A program made the translations under genes and the position numbers. Positions 9,042 to 17,445 of a stretch of 64,000 nucleotides of DNA are shown here, piece after piece. Source of the DNA: Methanomicrobiaceae archaeon (GTDB taxonomy: Archaea > Halobacteriota > Methanomicrobia > Methanomicrobiales > Methanomicrobiaceae); NCBI GenBank assembly GCA_016937345.1, contig JAFGWE010000046.1, positions 40,001 through 104,000 on the forward strand, given 5' to 3'. The notes below the pieces were generated by a model. The model searched no databases, was not told where the DNA came from, and was given only the letters and a program-made list of their open reading frames with translations. Numbering within the stretch: the first letter of the stretch is position 1; every line of letters starts with the position of its first letter.

Positions 9042-9746
9042 ATGAAAAAAATTGTAATATCACTTGGCGGCTCTATTCTTGTCCCTTCTCTTGAATCAAA
9101 TAATATTAAACAGTACTGTGATGTTCTGACTGAATTATCAAAAATTTATCAGGTCTTTGTAGTAATAGGCGGCGGGGGAGAGGCCAGAAGATATATTGGT
9201 ATTGCGCGCTCCCTTGAAATCGACGAGGCTACATCAGACGAACTTGGAATACTGATAACAAGAATAAATGCTTCACTTCTCTCCTGGGCAGTCGGCGGCT
9301 CAGCATATCCGGCTGTTGCAGAGAACTATACTGACGCCTTAAAATACGCTGAATCCGGCAAAATTGTAGTAATGGGCGGCGTTACACCCGGACAGACAAC
9401 AGATGCGGTATCTGCCGTTCTTGCAGAGAGAGTAAAAGCAGATCTCCTGATAAATCTGACATCAATAGACGGCATTTACTCCGAAGATCCTAAAAAGAAC
9501 AGCAATGCAACAAAATACGATTACATGACCCCTGATGAACTGATAAATATAGTCTCAGCCGGAAAGATGGGTGCGGGCTCAAACAATGTAATTGATCTTG
9601 TCGCTGCAAAAATAATCCAGAGAAGCGGGATACCCCTGATTGTTCTTGACGGAAACAATCCGAAAAACCTTACGGATGCACTTTTAAAGGGCAGTTTCTC
9701 CGGATCCTTTGTAAGCAACACAAAAAAAGATATTCTGCCGCTCTGA
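9042..9746 (+). CDS. pyrH: UMP kinase, archaeal type
   Basis: This enzyme phosphorylates UMP to UDP using ATP. The 234-residue amino acid kinase fold has the N-terminal ISLGGSI loop, VVIGGGGEARRYIG for phosphate binding, the segment ATSDELGILITRINA that contacts UMP, and NLTSIDGIYSEDP for nucleotide binding. It is shorter than bacterial PyrH, as expected for archaea. It precedes tRNA-Pro and the endonuclease III gene and follows a divergent amrS. Confidence 0.95.
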   Translation: MKKIVISLGGSILVPSLESNNIKQYCDVLTELSKIYQVFVVIGGGGEARRYIGIARSLEIDEATSDELGILITRINASLLSWAVGGSAYPAVAENYTDALKYAESGKIVVMGGVTPGQTTDAVSAVLAERVKADLLINLTSIDGIYSEDPKKNSNATKYDYMTPDELINIVSAGKMGAGSNNVIDLVAAKIIQRSGIPLIVLDGNNPKNLTDALLKGSFSGSFVSNTKKDILPL

Positions 9747-9810
9747 TACATTTTCAATATTAAATCGGCACATTTTTTAATATCACAGTGGAATATATGA
9801 TGTCACAAAC

Positions 9811-9885
9811 GGGGTAGTAGGGTAGCCTGGTCCATCCTAGAGCGTTTGGGACGCTTTGACGGCAGTTCGAATCTGCCCTACCCCA
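9811..9885 (+). tRNA. tRNA-Pro (anticodon UGG)
   Basis: The acceptor stem is GGGGTAG (9811-9817) paired with CTACCCC (9878-9884), followed by discriminator A. The D stem is GGGT/ATCC. The anticodon stem GAGCG/CGCTT closes the loop TTTGGGA, giving anticodon TGG. The T arm is GGCAG-TTCGAAT-CTGCC. CCA is not encoded. No intron is seen. Confidence 0.96.
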
Positions 9886-9903
9886 TTTAAGTGGTTTTCT
9901 TTT

Positions 9904-10557
9904 ATGCAGACTGAAAAAGCTTGCAGAATATATTCAGTTCTTAAAAAAATCTACATCAGTAAGGATACAAATCTTTGTTTTCTTGAGTTTGAAAACCCGT
10001 TTCAGATTCTTGTAATGACAGTTCTCTCTGCACAGACAACAGATAAAACTGTAAATATAGTAAAAAAAGAACTTTTTAAAAGATATCCAGACTGTAAAAG
10101 CCTTGCAGAAGCGGATATAATTGATGTTGAAAGAATAATCAAGAGCACCGGATTTTATCACTCCAAGGCAAAAAACATAATAGCGGCATCAAAACTTTTA
10201 TGCAGCGATTTCAAGGGCACTGTCCCGGATAAAATAGAAGAGCTCGTAAAACTCCCGGGTGTCGGGAGAAAGACTGCAAATATTGTTCTGAACCACGCTT
10301 ATGGATTAAATGAGGGAATTGCGGTTGACACACATGTAAAAAGGGTTGCTTTTCGTCTGGGGATGACAGAAAACACGGACCCGGATAAAATAGAGAAGGA
10401 TCTGACCGCACTTCTTCCAAAAAAAGTCTGGGGAGAGATAAATTTTCTTTTAATTTCGCATGGAAGAGCGGTTTGTGATGCAAGAAAACCTGCATGTGAT
10501 ATTTGTGAGATTAAGGATTTATGCAGGTATTATGAAGAAAAGAATACGGCAGACTGA
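9904..10557 (+). CDS. nth: Endonuclease III (DNA glycosylase/AP lyase)
   Basis: This base-excision repair enzyme removes oxidised pyrimidines and cleaves at abasic sites. The start at 9904 avoids overlap with the tRNA and gives 217 residues. The helix-hairpin-helix KLPGVGRKTANIVL contains the catalytic lysine, and VDTHVKRVA contains the catalytic aspartate of the HhH-GPD motif. The C-terminal CDARKPACDICEIKDLC is the C-x6-C-x2-C-x5-C Fe4S4 loop. It sits 18 bases after tRNA-Pro, so it may be read from the tRNA promoter. Confidence 0.95.
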   Translation: MQTEKACRIYSVLKKIYISKDTNLCFLEFENPFQILVMTVLSAQTTDKTVNIVKKELFKRYPDCKSLAEADIIDVERIIKSTGFYHSKAKNIIAASKLLCSDFKGTVPDKIEELVKLPGVGRKTANIVLNHAYGLNEGIAVDTHVKRVAFRLGMTENTDPDKIEKDLTALLPKKVWGEINFLLISHGRAVCDARKPACDICEIKDLCRYYEEKNTAD

Positions 10558-10596
10558 GAAATTTTTAGAATAAAATAAAAAAAATATAGTTTTTCT

Positions 10597-11643
10597 TTAG
10601 CTGTTCTCCAGATATGCCGCAATTCTTTCGCCGACATTCTGTTCAAGGTTTCTGTACCAGAATGCATAGTCATAGCGGTGATAGACGCCTTCCGGATACG
10701 AGCCGATGTCCAGATTCTCACCTTTTGGAATTGTTGTGGTCAGTGCACCTGTTTCCATGTTAATCTGTGCATCAGAGTAATTTACAACCTCACGCAGAAA
10801 CTCTCCTGTTGCATCATCATAAAATCTTGCACCGAGATTTTCGGAGGCGTTTGCGTATGTGGAATCAGTCTTCCAGTTCAAAGGATTGATGCAGTGTGCA
10901 CCCTCCATAAGCATCGGCCCGCCAACCGAGGTTGGAGACTGTGTATTGTAGGTTATTACAACTCCGGTGTCATCGCGGCCTTCTGCGGCGGCAACTCCTG
11001 CCTTTTTAAGATCATCATCTGTTACCGTGTATCCAATCAGGTATGCTGCAACCATTTGGCTGCGGAGTTCTTCATCGTCTCCGAAACGGTTTTTTATGAG
11101 TTCAATAAGCGCCATTGTTCCCTGGCTGTGGCCTGCGAGTATAAAAGGACGGCCTTCGTTTAAGTTCTCAATATAGTAGTCAAACGCTGCCGAAACATCC
11201 TCTGCACCCTGTTTAAACTCCGCGGTATCGGTTGCAAGTGCACACCCGGACATATCAACGCCGGTTGTCATCTGGCGGTAATACGGTGCAAAAATGTTTG
11301 CATTCGATTCATAGACACTTGCCTGTGCTTTGAGAATACCCTGTGCAAGAGCCCGGTCAGTATCATCTGAAATCAGCATTGAGCCGGATTCATTGCTGCT
11401 TACCGTCGGATATACATAGAATACGTCCACCTCTTTTTCTGGTTTTGGCTGTGAAAGCCAGTTATATGTGTCTGAATAATCGATCTCATAACCTGCGGAG
11501 GTATTATCCGATAAAGCAGAAGCCTCATCAGCCGGCGGATTATTGCTGTTTACACATCCGCATGCAATTACCAGACCAAACAGCATGACTGCAAGAATAA
11601 AAGGAATTTTTTTAATACTTTTTTTGATATTAAAACTGCCCAT
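10597..11643 (-). CDS. DUF3089 alpha/beta-hydrolase-like lipoprotein
   Basis: This is a secreted or lipid-anchored protein of about 348 residues. The N-terminus has a basic region, a hydrophobic helix and the lipobox-like LVIACGC, predicting a lipidated cysteine. VDVFYVYPTVSSN near residue 65 is the DUF3089 signature. ILAGHSQGTMALIELI contains the GHSQG nucleophile elbow of a serine hydrolase. The substrate is unknown. The start could also be two codons earlier, at 11649. DUF3089 proteins are, to my knowledge, mainly bacterial, so acquisition by transfer is possible. It is convergent with nth and is not in an operon. Confidence 0.85.
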   Translation of the reverse strand: MGSFNIKKSIKKIPFILAVMLFGLVIACGCVNSNNPPADEASALSDNTSAGYEIDYSDTYNWLSQPKPEKEVDVFYVYPTVSSNESGSMLISDDTDRALAQGILKAQASVYESNANIFAPYYRQMTTGVDMSGCALATDTAEFKQGAEDVSAAFDYYIENLNEGRPFILAGHSQGTMALIELIKNRFGDDEELRSQMVAAYLIGYTVTDDDLKKAGVAAAEGRDDTGVVITYNTQSPTSVGGPMLMEGAHCINPLNWKTDSTYANASENLGARFYDDATGEFLREVVNYSDAQINMETGALTTTIPKGENLDIGSYPEGVYHRYDYAFWYRNLEQNVGERIAAYLENS

Positions 11644-11800
11644 AATCAAAATTTGATTGTCATGACACTAAAATATAGTCATTTGAAGGCTTTTAATAAA
11701 TCACATCTCCAAAAAAAAAAACGTTTTTAAAGCATATTCTGAGAGAAAAACAGTAAAAAAAGGAAGAATTCAGGTAAAATTTAAAGGGGAATACAGCCTT

Positions 11801-12982
11801 TCAGATAAAAACTGATGCGTATAAGAAATAAACAATTCCGGAGACGACTGCCGCACAGGGTATTGTCAAAAACCATGCCGCAACAATTTCACGGACATTG
11901 CTCCACCTGACAGCAGATGCATAGCCCCTTGTAATTCCGGCACCCATAATTGACCCGCTTATCGCATGGGTTGTTGAGACAGGAACACCAAAGGATGTCA
12001 TAAGGGCTAAAACAGCACTTCCGGCCGCAGATGCCGAAAGCCCCTGATAAGGTCTTATTTTTGTTATTTTATTCGCCATCTTATCAATGACTTTCCATCC
12101 GCCAAGCAGTGTCCCGAGAGATATGGCAAGGCAGGATGAGAGAATAACCCATATGGGAACCTCAAATGTGGCGATGATTCCTGACGCAAAGAGCATTGCA
12201 GTAATCATTCCCATGGCATTTTGCGCATCATTTGCACCATGACCAATAGCCTGAAGGGCGCCTGTCAGTATCTGAAACGGCCTGAATCCTTTTTCAATCT
12301 TTTTCGGCGATTTATTCCTGAAAATTCTCATAATAATAATTCCAAGAGTAAATGCAGACACCATACCAAGCATCGGCGAGACCACAATAAAGACAATAAC
12401 TGCAAAAATTCCTGTTACTGCAAGAGTCCCTGTAATTATCAGAAGAGGAACGGTTATTGAAATGCCGGCAAGAAAAGAGATTGCAAGATACTTTTTCCAG
12501 TCATCTCCCTGATAAATGCCCACAAGCACAAACAGTCCTGAAACCAAAATTCCGCCTGCAATTGCGTAAATAAAGAGCATCACAACAGAGGTAAGTTCAG
12601 GCCAGATTATTGCACCCATACCGCCCATTACAATTCCGGCGCCAAGAAGTCCGCCCACAAGGGCATGACTGCTTGATACAGGTACACCAAAATATGAAGC
12701 GAGAAATACCCAGAGGACTGCACCGACCATTGCGGCAAGGATAAGATTTGTTGTAAGAAAAGATGACTCGACAATTCCCTTGCCTATGGTTTTGGCTATT
12801 GCTGTCGAGAATAATAAAGGGCCTACCATGTTGAAAAACGCTGCAAGCATTACTGCCTTAAACGGAGTGAGTGCCTTTGTTGCAACAACGGTTGCAATTG
12901 AGTTTGCGGCATCGTTGAGCCCGTTTACAAAATTAAACAGTAGGGCGAGCGTTATCCCGATAATTATTACTATTATATCCAT
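11801..12982 (-). CDS. pit: Inorganic phosphate transporter, PiT family
   Basis: This is a 393-residue membrane transporter with about ten predicted helices. It carries the duplicated PiT signature, first as FVNGLNDAANSIATVVATKA near the N-terminus and again as GHGANDAQNAMGMITA in the second half, together with VSSSHALVGG and VSTTHAISGS. It probably moves phosphate driven by a cation gradient. The preceding gene, 6 bases upstream, is the DUF47/PhoU-like partner typical of PiT systems, so the two form an operon. Confidence 0.95.
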   Translation of the reverse strand: MDIIVIIIGITLALLFNFVNGLNDAANSIATVVATKALTPFKAVMLAAFFNMVGPLLFSTAIAKTIGKGIVESSFLTTNLILAAMVGAVLWVFLASYFGVPVSSSHALVGGLLGAGIVMGGMGAIIWPELTSVVMLFIYAIAGGILVSGLFVLVGIYQGDDWKKYLAISFLAGISITVPLLIITGTLAVTGIFAVIVFIVVSPMLGMVSAFTLGIIIMRIFRNKSPKKIEKGFRPFQILTGALQAIGHGANDAQNAMGMITAMLFASGIIATFEVPIWVILSSCLAISLGTLLGGWKVIDKMANKITKIRPYQGLSASAAGSAVLALMTSFGVPVSTTHAISGSIMGAGITRGYASAVRWSNVREIVAAWFLTIPCAAVVSGIVYFLYASVFI

Positions 12983-12988
12983 GATTTA

Positions 12989-13618
12989 TCAGGTATGTTT
13001 AATAGCAATATCGCCAAGGACATTTGCTACATCCTCACATCGGTCTGTTGTGGCCTCAAGCGTCTCATAAATATCCTTTAGTTTTACGATTCTTATTGCA
13101 TCATTGGTCCTGAAAAGCTCCTGTAAGGCAATTGCCAAAATATCATCCGCGAGGTTTTCAAGGCGGTTTACTTCAATGCAGTGCTCTTCAATCTTCTTTG
13201 GATTTTTAAGATTCCTGATCTCCAAAACAGCCTTTTCAAGCTCTTCTGCCTGCATATGGATTAGTTTTGTTGATTCAAGCATGTATTTGTCAGTTGAGCC
13301 GATGTCATAGAAAAACATCTTTCTGGCAGTATCATCAATTGAGTCGATGATATCATCAAGTCCTGATGCAAGACGGGAGATCTCCTCAGGTTCAATAGGG
13401 GTTATGAAACTCTTGTTTAAAAGCTGATATATGGAATGTGTAATGTCGTCTCCGGCATGCTCATAGGTTTTCATCTTATGGCACTGGTTTTTGATGTCAT
13501 CAAAGTTCTCAGTCATATAATGGAGATGTGTCGCAGCTTTTTTCAAAGTTTCAGCCTGCTGCTCAAACAGATCAAAAAAATGCTTGTCCTGGGGGATTAG
13601 CCAGTCTTTCAAACTCAA
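12989..13618 (-). CDS. DUF47 (TIGR00153) phosphate transport accessory protein
   Basis: This is a 209-residue all-helical PhoU-like protein. It has the acidic repeat pattern EHAGDDITHSIY and LENLADDILAIAL (E/DxxxD motifs) seen in metal-binding PhoU/DUF47 proteins. The family is paired with PiT transporters and is thought to regulate them. The start codon is TTG at 13618, chosen because a perfect GGTGAT ribosome binding site lies about 6 bases upstream and no ATG is suitably placed. It is the first gene of the pit operon. Confidence 0.93.
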   Translation of the reverse strand: MSLKDWLIPQDKHFFDLFEQQAETLKKAATHLHYMTENFDDIKNQCHKMKTYEHAGDDITHSIYQLLNKSFITPIEPEEISRLASGLDDIIDSIDDTARKMFFYDIGSTDKYMLESTKLIHMQAEELEKAVLEIRNLKNPKKIEEHCIEVNRLENLADDILAIALQELFRTNDAIRIVKLKDIYETLEATTDRCEDVANVLGDIAIKHT

Positions 13619-13804
13619 TTAAGGATCACCTATACTGTTACTTATCCACCTCACAGGAAAAAGACTTTTTGAAAGAAGAACCCCGGTTCGGGAAATTATT
13701 GCCTGGTGAGAAACAGGATTCTCAGACTTCCAAATCAATAATGTATTCAAAATTATATTCAAAACAGATTCATGCAGAAAAAGAACACAGCCTGCAGACT
13801 ATTT

Positions 13805-13840
13805 AGAAATAATAGAAATAATAGAAATAATTGAAATAAT
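13805..13840. repeat. Short tandem repeat, 4 x 9 bp
   Basis: Three exact copies of AGAAATAAT (13805-13831) are followed by TGAAATAAT (13832-13840). It lies between the pit operon promoter side and tRNA-Ala, and is AT-rich and non-coding. It is too short and spacer-free to be CRISPR. Confidence 0.8.
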
Positions 13841-13870
13841 CAAAATATAAAAATTATTAGAGGAAAAGAA

Positions 13871-13942
13871 TGGACTGGGCGGGAATTGAACCCGCGGCCT
13901 CTACCATGCCAAGGTAGCGATCTTCCCCTGATCTACCAGCCC
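13871..13942 (-). tRNA. tRNA-Ala (anticodon GGC)
   Basis: Read on the minus strand, the acceptor GGGCTGG pairs with CCAGTCC and includes the G3:U70 wobble pair that marks alanine tRNAs. Discriminator A lies at 13871. The anticodon stem CTACC/GGTAG encloses TTGGCAT, giving GGC. The T arm is GCGGG-TTCAATT-CCCGC. No intron and no encoded CCA. Confidence 0.96.
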
Positions 13943-14059
13943 GTTATAACTGCCTTATGATATAGGCATGTAAATAATAAATATAGTTTCGTTTTATCTC
14001 CGCTGGAAAATGCATAAAAACAATCATATTTAATGCAATTCACCTGAAAACAGATAAGT

Positions 14060-14623
14060 GTGAAAGAGATATACAGACAGTTTTCGCATCTGCTGTTCGG
14101 GCTTTTAATATGTGCATTCATATATTTTGCAGATACACAGATTGCACTCTATACCTTTGTTGCCGTGATATTCATAGGAGTTATTATCGCAGATGCAGTA
14201 TCGAGAGGAATAAAAATTCCGCTTTTCTCATATCTTATCGACAAGCTTGAAAGAGAGGGCTCCTTTCCGGGAAAAGGCGCCCTGTTCTTCTTTGTCGGAG
14301 TCCTGTTCTGCCTGCAGTTTTTTGGAAGCGAAATTACAATAACATCAATAATTGTCCTTTCTGTTCTTGACAGTGTGACAACAGTTGCGGGAGTGAATTT
14401 CGGAAAAACAAAAATATTCGGTAAAAAAACACTTGAAGGAACACTTGCGGGAATATTTGCATCCGCAGCTGTTCTTTTAATATTTACATCCCCCGTAACC
14501 GCCATTTTATTATCAGTTGTTGCAGGAATAACCGAACTTTTATCTCCGGTTGATGACAATCTGACAATCCCCCTGACGGTGTGCATCATACTTGCACTGA
14601 CAGGCCTGGCACCTGTTTTTTAA
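14060..14623 (+). CDS. Dolichol/phytol-kinase-like membrane protein (CTP-dependent lipid kinase family)
   Basis: This is a 187-residue protein with about six membrane helices. The segments EIYRQFSHLLFGLL (N-terminus), VLSVLDSVTTVAGVNFGK, KKTLEGTLAGIFAS and AGITELLSPVDDNLTIPL match the conserved regions of the SEC59/DGK1/phytol kinase family, which phosphorylates lipid alcohols using CTP. The likely substrate here is a polyprenol or archaeol-type alcohol, by inference. The start is GTG at 14060 without a clear ribosome binding site. The downstream neighbour is a DUF998 membrane protein. Confidence 0.8.
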   Translation: MKEIYRQFSHLLFGLLICAFIYFADTQIALYTFVAVIFIGVIIADAVSRGIKIPLFSYLIDKLEREGSFPGKGALFFFVGVLFCLQFFGSEITITSIIVLSVLDSVTTVAGVNFGKTKIFGKKTLEGTLAGIFASAAVLLIFTSPVTAILLSVVAGITELLSPVDDNLTIPLTVCIILALTGLAPVF

Positions 14624-14721
14624 AAAACAGACCTTTTTTATTCTAAAATTAAAACTGATATCTTTTTAGAGAGCCAAACCTGCACAAAACCTAAACATAT
14701 TGATAGCAATACTAAAATCTG

Positions 14722-15303
14722 ATGGTGCGTGATTCTCTTCTGCGGGTGCAGACTGCCGGTGCATTACTAATTTCAGGAGTTATTATCTGGATATATGCAC
14801 TGATAATTTCAGAAGCCCTCTATCCCGGGTATTCTGTCAGAACCAATTATATAAGTGATCTTGGTGTGGGTCCTTTTGATGTTCAGATAATATTTAACAT
14901 ATCAACAATAATTTTTGGAATACTGGTGTTTTTTGCCGCATTAATCCTCATAAAAATTCACCCGGAAAGACCATATTTGTACTTGATGGCGATCGCAGGG
15001 CTTGGAGCTCTATTTGTCGGGGTATTTCCGGAGGATATGGGAATTCTTCATTATATATCCGCAGGTACAGCCTTTCTGTCCGGTTCCCTTGCCGCAGCAG
15101 AATCAGGGAGGTGGCTTAAAAAGCCGTTCTGTTTCCTATCGGTAATACTCGGGGCTACCGGCCTTATTTCATTAATAGTAATGGTTACAAAAACCTACAG
15201 CCTTTTAGGCCCCGGAGGGTTTGAAAGGCTGATAGCATACCCTCTTGCCTTATGGCTCATATCATATGGAGGCTTTCTTATAAGCGGAAATGATGAAAAT
15301 TAA
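14722..15303 (+). CDS. DUF998 membrane protein
   Basis: This is a 193-residue protein with about six hydrophobic helices. TNYISDLGVGPF near residue 42 and FPEDMGILHYISAGTAFLSG in the middle are the typical DUF998 motifs. The function of the family is unknown. It lies 98 bases after the lipid-kinase homologue in the same direction and may have its own promoter. Confidence 0.82.
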   Translation: MVRDSLLRVQTAGALLISGVIIWIYALIISEALYPGYSVRTNYISDLGVGPFDVQIIFNISTIIFGILVFFAALILIKIHPERPYLYLMAIAGLGALFVGVFPEDMGILHYISAGTAFLSGSLAAAESGRWLKKPFCFLSVILGATGLISLIVMVTKTYSLLGPGGFERLIAYPLALWLISYGGFLISGNDEN

Positions 15304-15436
15304 AGATCAAAACTCAAAAAATACTGTTCATAAATAATCCCAATAATTAAAATCAACTATTTTAATTTGACAAATGATGGATAATGTATAAATTCTCAGA
15401 GATTCTTTGTTTAAATGATAATAAAGGGGTCAAAAT

Positions 15437-15925
15437 ATGGAAGAAAAAACTATGCTAAAACTGCTTATTATCACAATTGTGATACTTGTGGCCTCAGTCA
15501 TTGGAAATATACTTCTTTATTCCGGATATATGGCAGCAGATCTCTGCACTCCCTCAAAAAACACTACAAAAGAGTCTGTGATGCCGGAGTCCATATCATA
15601 TCTTGATTACAGCGGCGCATACCTGGAAGGTGCCGATCTTTCAGGGATAAATGCGTACAAGGCTATACTTGCAGGTGCGGATATGCGAAATGCAGACCTT
15701 CATGGCGCCAAATTTACGCTTGCAGATCTTACAGGTGCGGATCTTTCAGGTGCAGACCTGATAGGGACAAAACTTGATTATTCAGTCCTCCGCGGGGCCA
15801 ATCTTAAGGATGCAGACTTAAGTTATGCCGACCTGAGGGGTGCGGATCTCACAAACGCAGATCTTACAGGTGCAGTAATTGAGGGAGCCGATCTCAGATG
15901 GATTAAAGGCGAATACACACGCTAA
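15437..15925 (+). CDS. Membrane-anchored pentapeptide-repeat protein
   Basis: This is a 162-residue protein. Residues 6-30 form one transmembrane or signal-anchor helix. From about residue 52 to the end the sequence is an unbroken run of A(D/N)LxG-type pentapeptides (for example LSGADLIGTKLDYSVLRGAN), which should fold as a right-handed quadrilateral beta-helix. A GGGGT ribosome binding site precedes the ATG. The helix topology suggests the repeat domain faces outside the cell. The partner is unknown. It is monocistronic. Confidence 0.85.
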   Translation: MEEKTMLKLLIITIVILVASVIGNILLYSGYMAADLCTPSKNTTKESVMPESISYLDYSGAYLEGADLSGINAYKAILAGADMRNADLHGAKFTLADLTGADLSGADLIGTKLDYSVLRGANLKDADLSYADLRGADLTNADLTGAVIEGADLRWIKGEYTR

Positions 15926-16014
15926 AAAATCTTACTTTTTTTAAAAACGCCATTATAAGATTAAAAACAGGGTATATTTTCTGCCCTCCTTTAATCAGGG
16001 CAGAATAAATAATC

Positions 16015-17133
16015 TCATGTGAATTTTAAAAGTGCAGAGAGGACTCTTGCACGCGATTTTTGCATATCAGGAATATTTAGAATCTGGCCGTCTTTTATAA
16101 ATATTTTCATCATCTGCCTTGCATTCTCAGGTGCAGGAATATTTGCGGGGAGCATTATGTGGTTTCCGGACTCGTACTCGTAAACCTCCTTAACCCCGCT
16201 CTTTTTACCTCTTTTGGAGACTGGTTTGCCATCAATCTCAATAATATCAAGAGAAAAATCAATGACCGGCGCATTTGCAATCGCGCCCCCGATTCCGAAT
16301 GCATCCACAATATCACTGAAATCAGCGATATCCTCAAGATTCAGACCGCCGGAGACAAATATCCCCACGTCAGAAAAACCGTTTACATCAAGCTCCCATC
16401 TGACCTCTTCAATTATAGCCCGCATATCTCCCTTTCGTGAACGCGGGGTATCAAGCCGGACGGCGGCAGCCCCTGCTTTGGCGGCAGCAAGTGCCTCTCT
16501 TTTCTCATCACAAAACGTATCGCAGAGCATCACCCTTGAAACCTCCGCAGGTGCATGCCTGTCAAAAGAAACCCATGCATCATTAGGGTTGTCATAGCAC
16601 ATAACAAAGGAATGCGGCATTGTGCCTGCAAGAGGAATCCCTGCCGGAGAACATGTGTTGCTTGCACCGTCAACACCGCCTATCCATGCGGATCTCTCAA
16701 TCATCTCTGAGATCGCCGGATGCTGCCGTCTTGAGCCGAATGAATAAACAGGAATGCTTCCCGCATAAGCTTTTATCAGCGCTGCAGAAGAGGCGATGCC
16801 TGATGCATGGGACAAAAAGCCCAAAAGTGCAGTTTCAAACCTTCCAAAGTCCCTGTAATTGCCTGTTATTCTCATAACCGGCTCTCCGGGATAGAATATA
16901 CTGCCCTCAGGCATTGCATAAACATCAACGAAAAGACCCTCAAGAAGCTTTAACGCGTCATCAAGACCGCATAAGACACCCCATTCATTTGGAATTGATG
17001 CAGCGGTAATTTCCACAGTGACTTTGGGATTTTTATCCTCAACCGTGAGGATATCCTCGGTCCGTAGAAAATAAACATCAGTACATTCCCCTGCTTTTAT
17101 TGCCTCATCACTGACAGTGTGAAATATTCCCAT
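16015..17133 (-). CDS. pncB: Nicotinate phosphoribosyltransferase
   Basis: This NAD salvage enzyme makes nicotinate mononucleotide from nicotinate and PRPP. The 372-residue protein has GLDDALKLLEGLFVDVYAMPEG and YRDFGRFETALLGFLSHASG (N-terminal and dimer contacts), the barrel segment YSFGSRRQHPAI with the conserved phosphate-binding arginines, and GIFVSGGLNLEDI near the C-terminus. The length is that of the short archaeal form. It is monocistronic, with the divergent purine-salvage operon 312 bases away. Confidence 0.92.
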   Translation of the reverse strand: MGIFHTVSDEAIKAGECTDVYFLRTEDILTVEDKNPKVTVEITAASIPNEWGVLCGLDDALKLLEGLFVDVYAMPEGSIFYPGEPVMRITGNYRDFGRFETALLGFLSHASGIASSAALIKAYAGSIPVYSFGSRRQHPAISEMIERSAWIGGVDGASNTCSPAGIPLAGTMPHSFVMCYDNPNDAWVSFDRHAPAEVSRVMLCDTFCDEKREALAAAKAGAAAVRLDTPRSRKGDMRAIIEEVRWELDVNGFSDVGIFVSGGLNLEDIADFSDIVDAFGIGGAIANAPVIDFSLDIIEIDGKPVSKRGKKSGVKEVYEYESGNHIMLPANIPAPENARQMMKIFIKDGQILNIPDMQKSRARVLSALLKFT

Positions 17134-17445
17134 TTAAAAATAATGAGTGCATAAAATGCATTAATTGTTTTGATAGGATTTCAAAGAAAATAGAATGAAA
17201 AAATTCCATCTGATTTCAGATGATCAGATTCCTTATTATCAGATATAAAATATTAAACTAATAATCACAAATTCATATAAAACGTTCATAAAACATGGTG
17301 TTTTTTTGAAACCGTTTTTTACAGAAAGATATGTGCATATCACAAAAAAGACTGCTGCAAAGGGGAAATAATGCATAAAAAGGCGTTTTAATTATCTCAA
17401 TGCGTCTTTCAGATTTATTTATTAATATAAGGTGAGAAAACAAAA
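17134..17445. other. 312-bp divergent intergenic region between pncB and the MTA/MTI phosphorylase gene
   Basis: The region is AT-rich and has no ORF I would accept. It contains the TGCAT-AAA-ATGCA inverted repeat at 17148-17160, close to the pncB start, and a longer palindrome at 17207-17222. An AT-rich TATA-like stretch and an AAGGTGAG ribosome binding site precede the phosphorylase gene. Confidence 0.6.
17207..17222. promoter_or_regulatory. 16-bp palindrome, candidate operator
   Basis: CATCTGA-TT-TCAGATG is a perfect 7-bp inverted repeat with a 2-base spacer, lying between pncB and the purine-salvage operon. A partial second copy of the arm (ATCAGAT) occurs twice just downstream. Its size and symmetry fit a dimeric regulator, but none is identified. 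Confidence 0.35.

Noticed and set aside
13528..13806. Plus-strand ORF antisense to the DUF47 gene
   Set aside because: Its first third is antisense to a well-supported gene and the rest is low-complexity lysine- and serine-rich sequence without a ribosome binding site.
13805..13840. Repeat array that could be mistaken for CRISPR
   Set aside because: The units are 9 bp, AT-rich and lack spacers, and there are no cas genes in the window.
15437..15925. Pentapeptide-repeat protein as a gyrase protector of the window's gyrBA
   Set aside because: The protein has an N-terminal membrane anchor that would place the repeat domain outside the cell, away from gyrase, and it is not linked to gyrBA.
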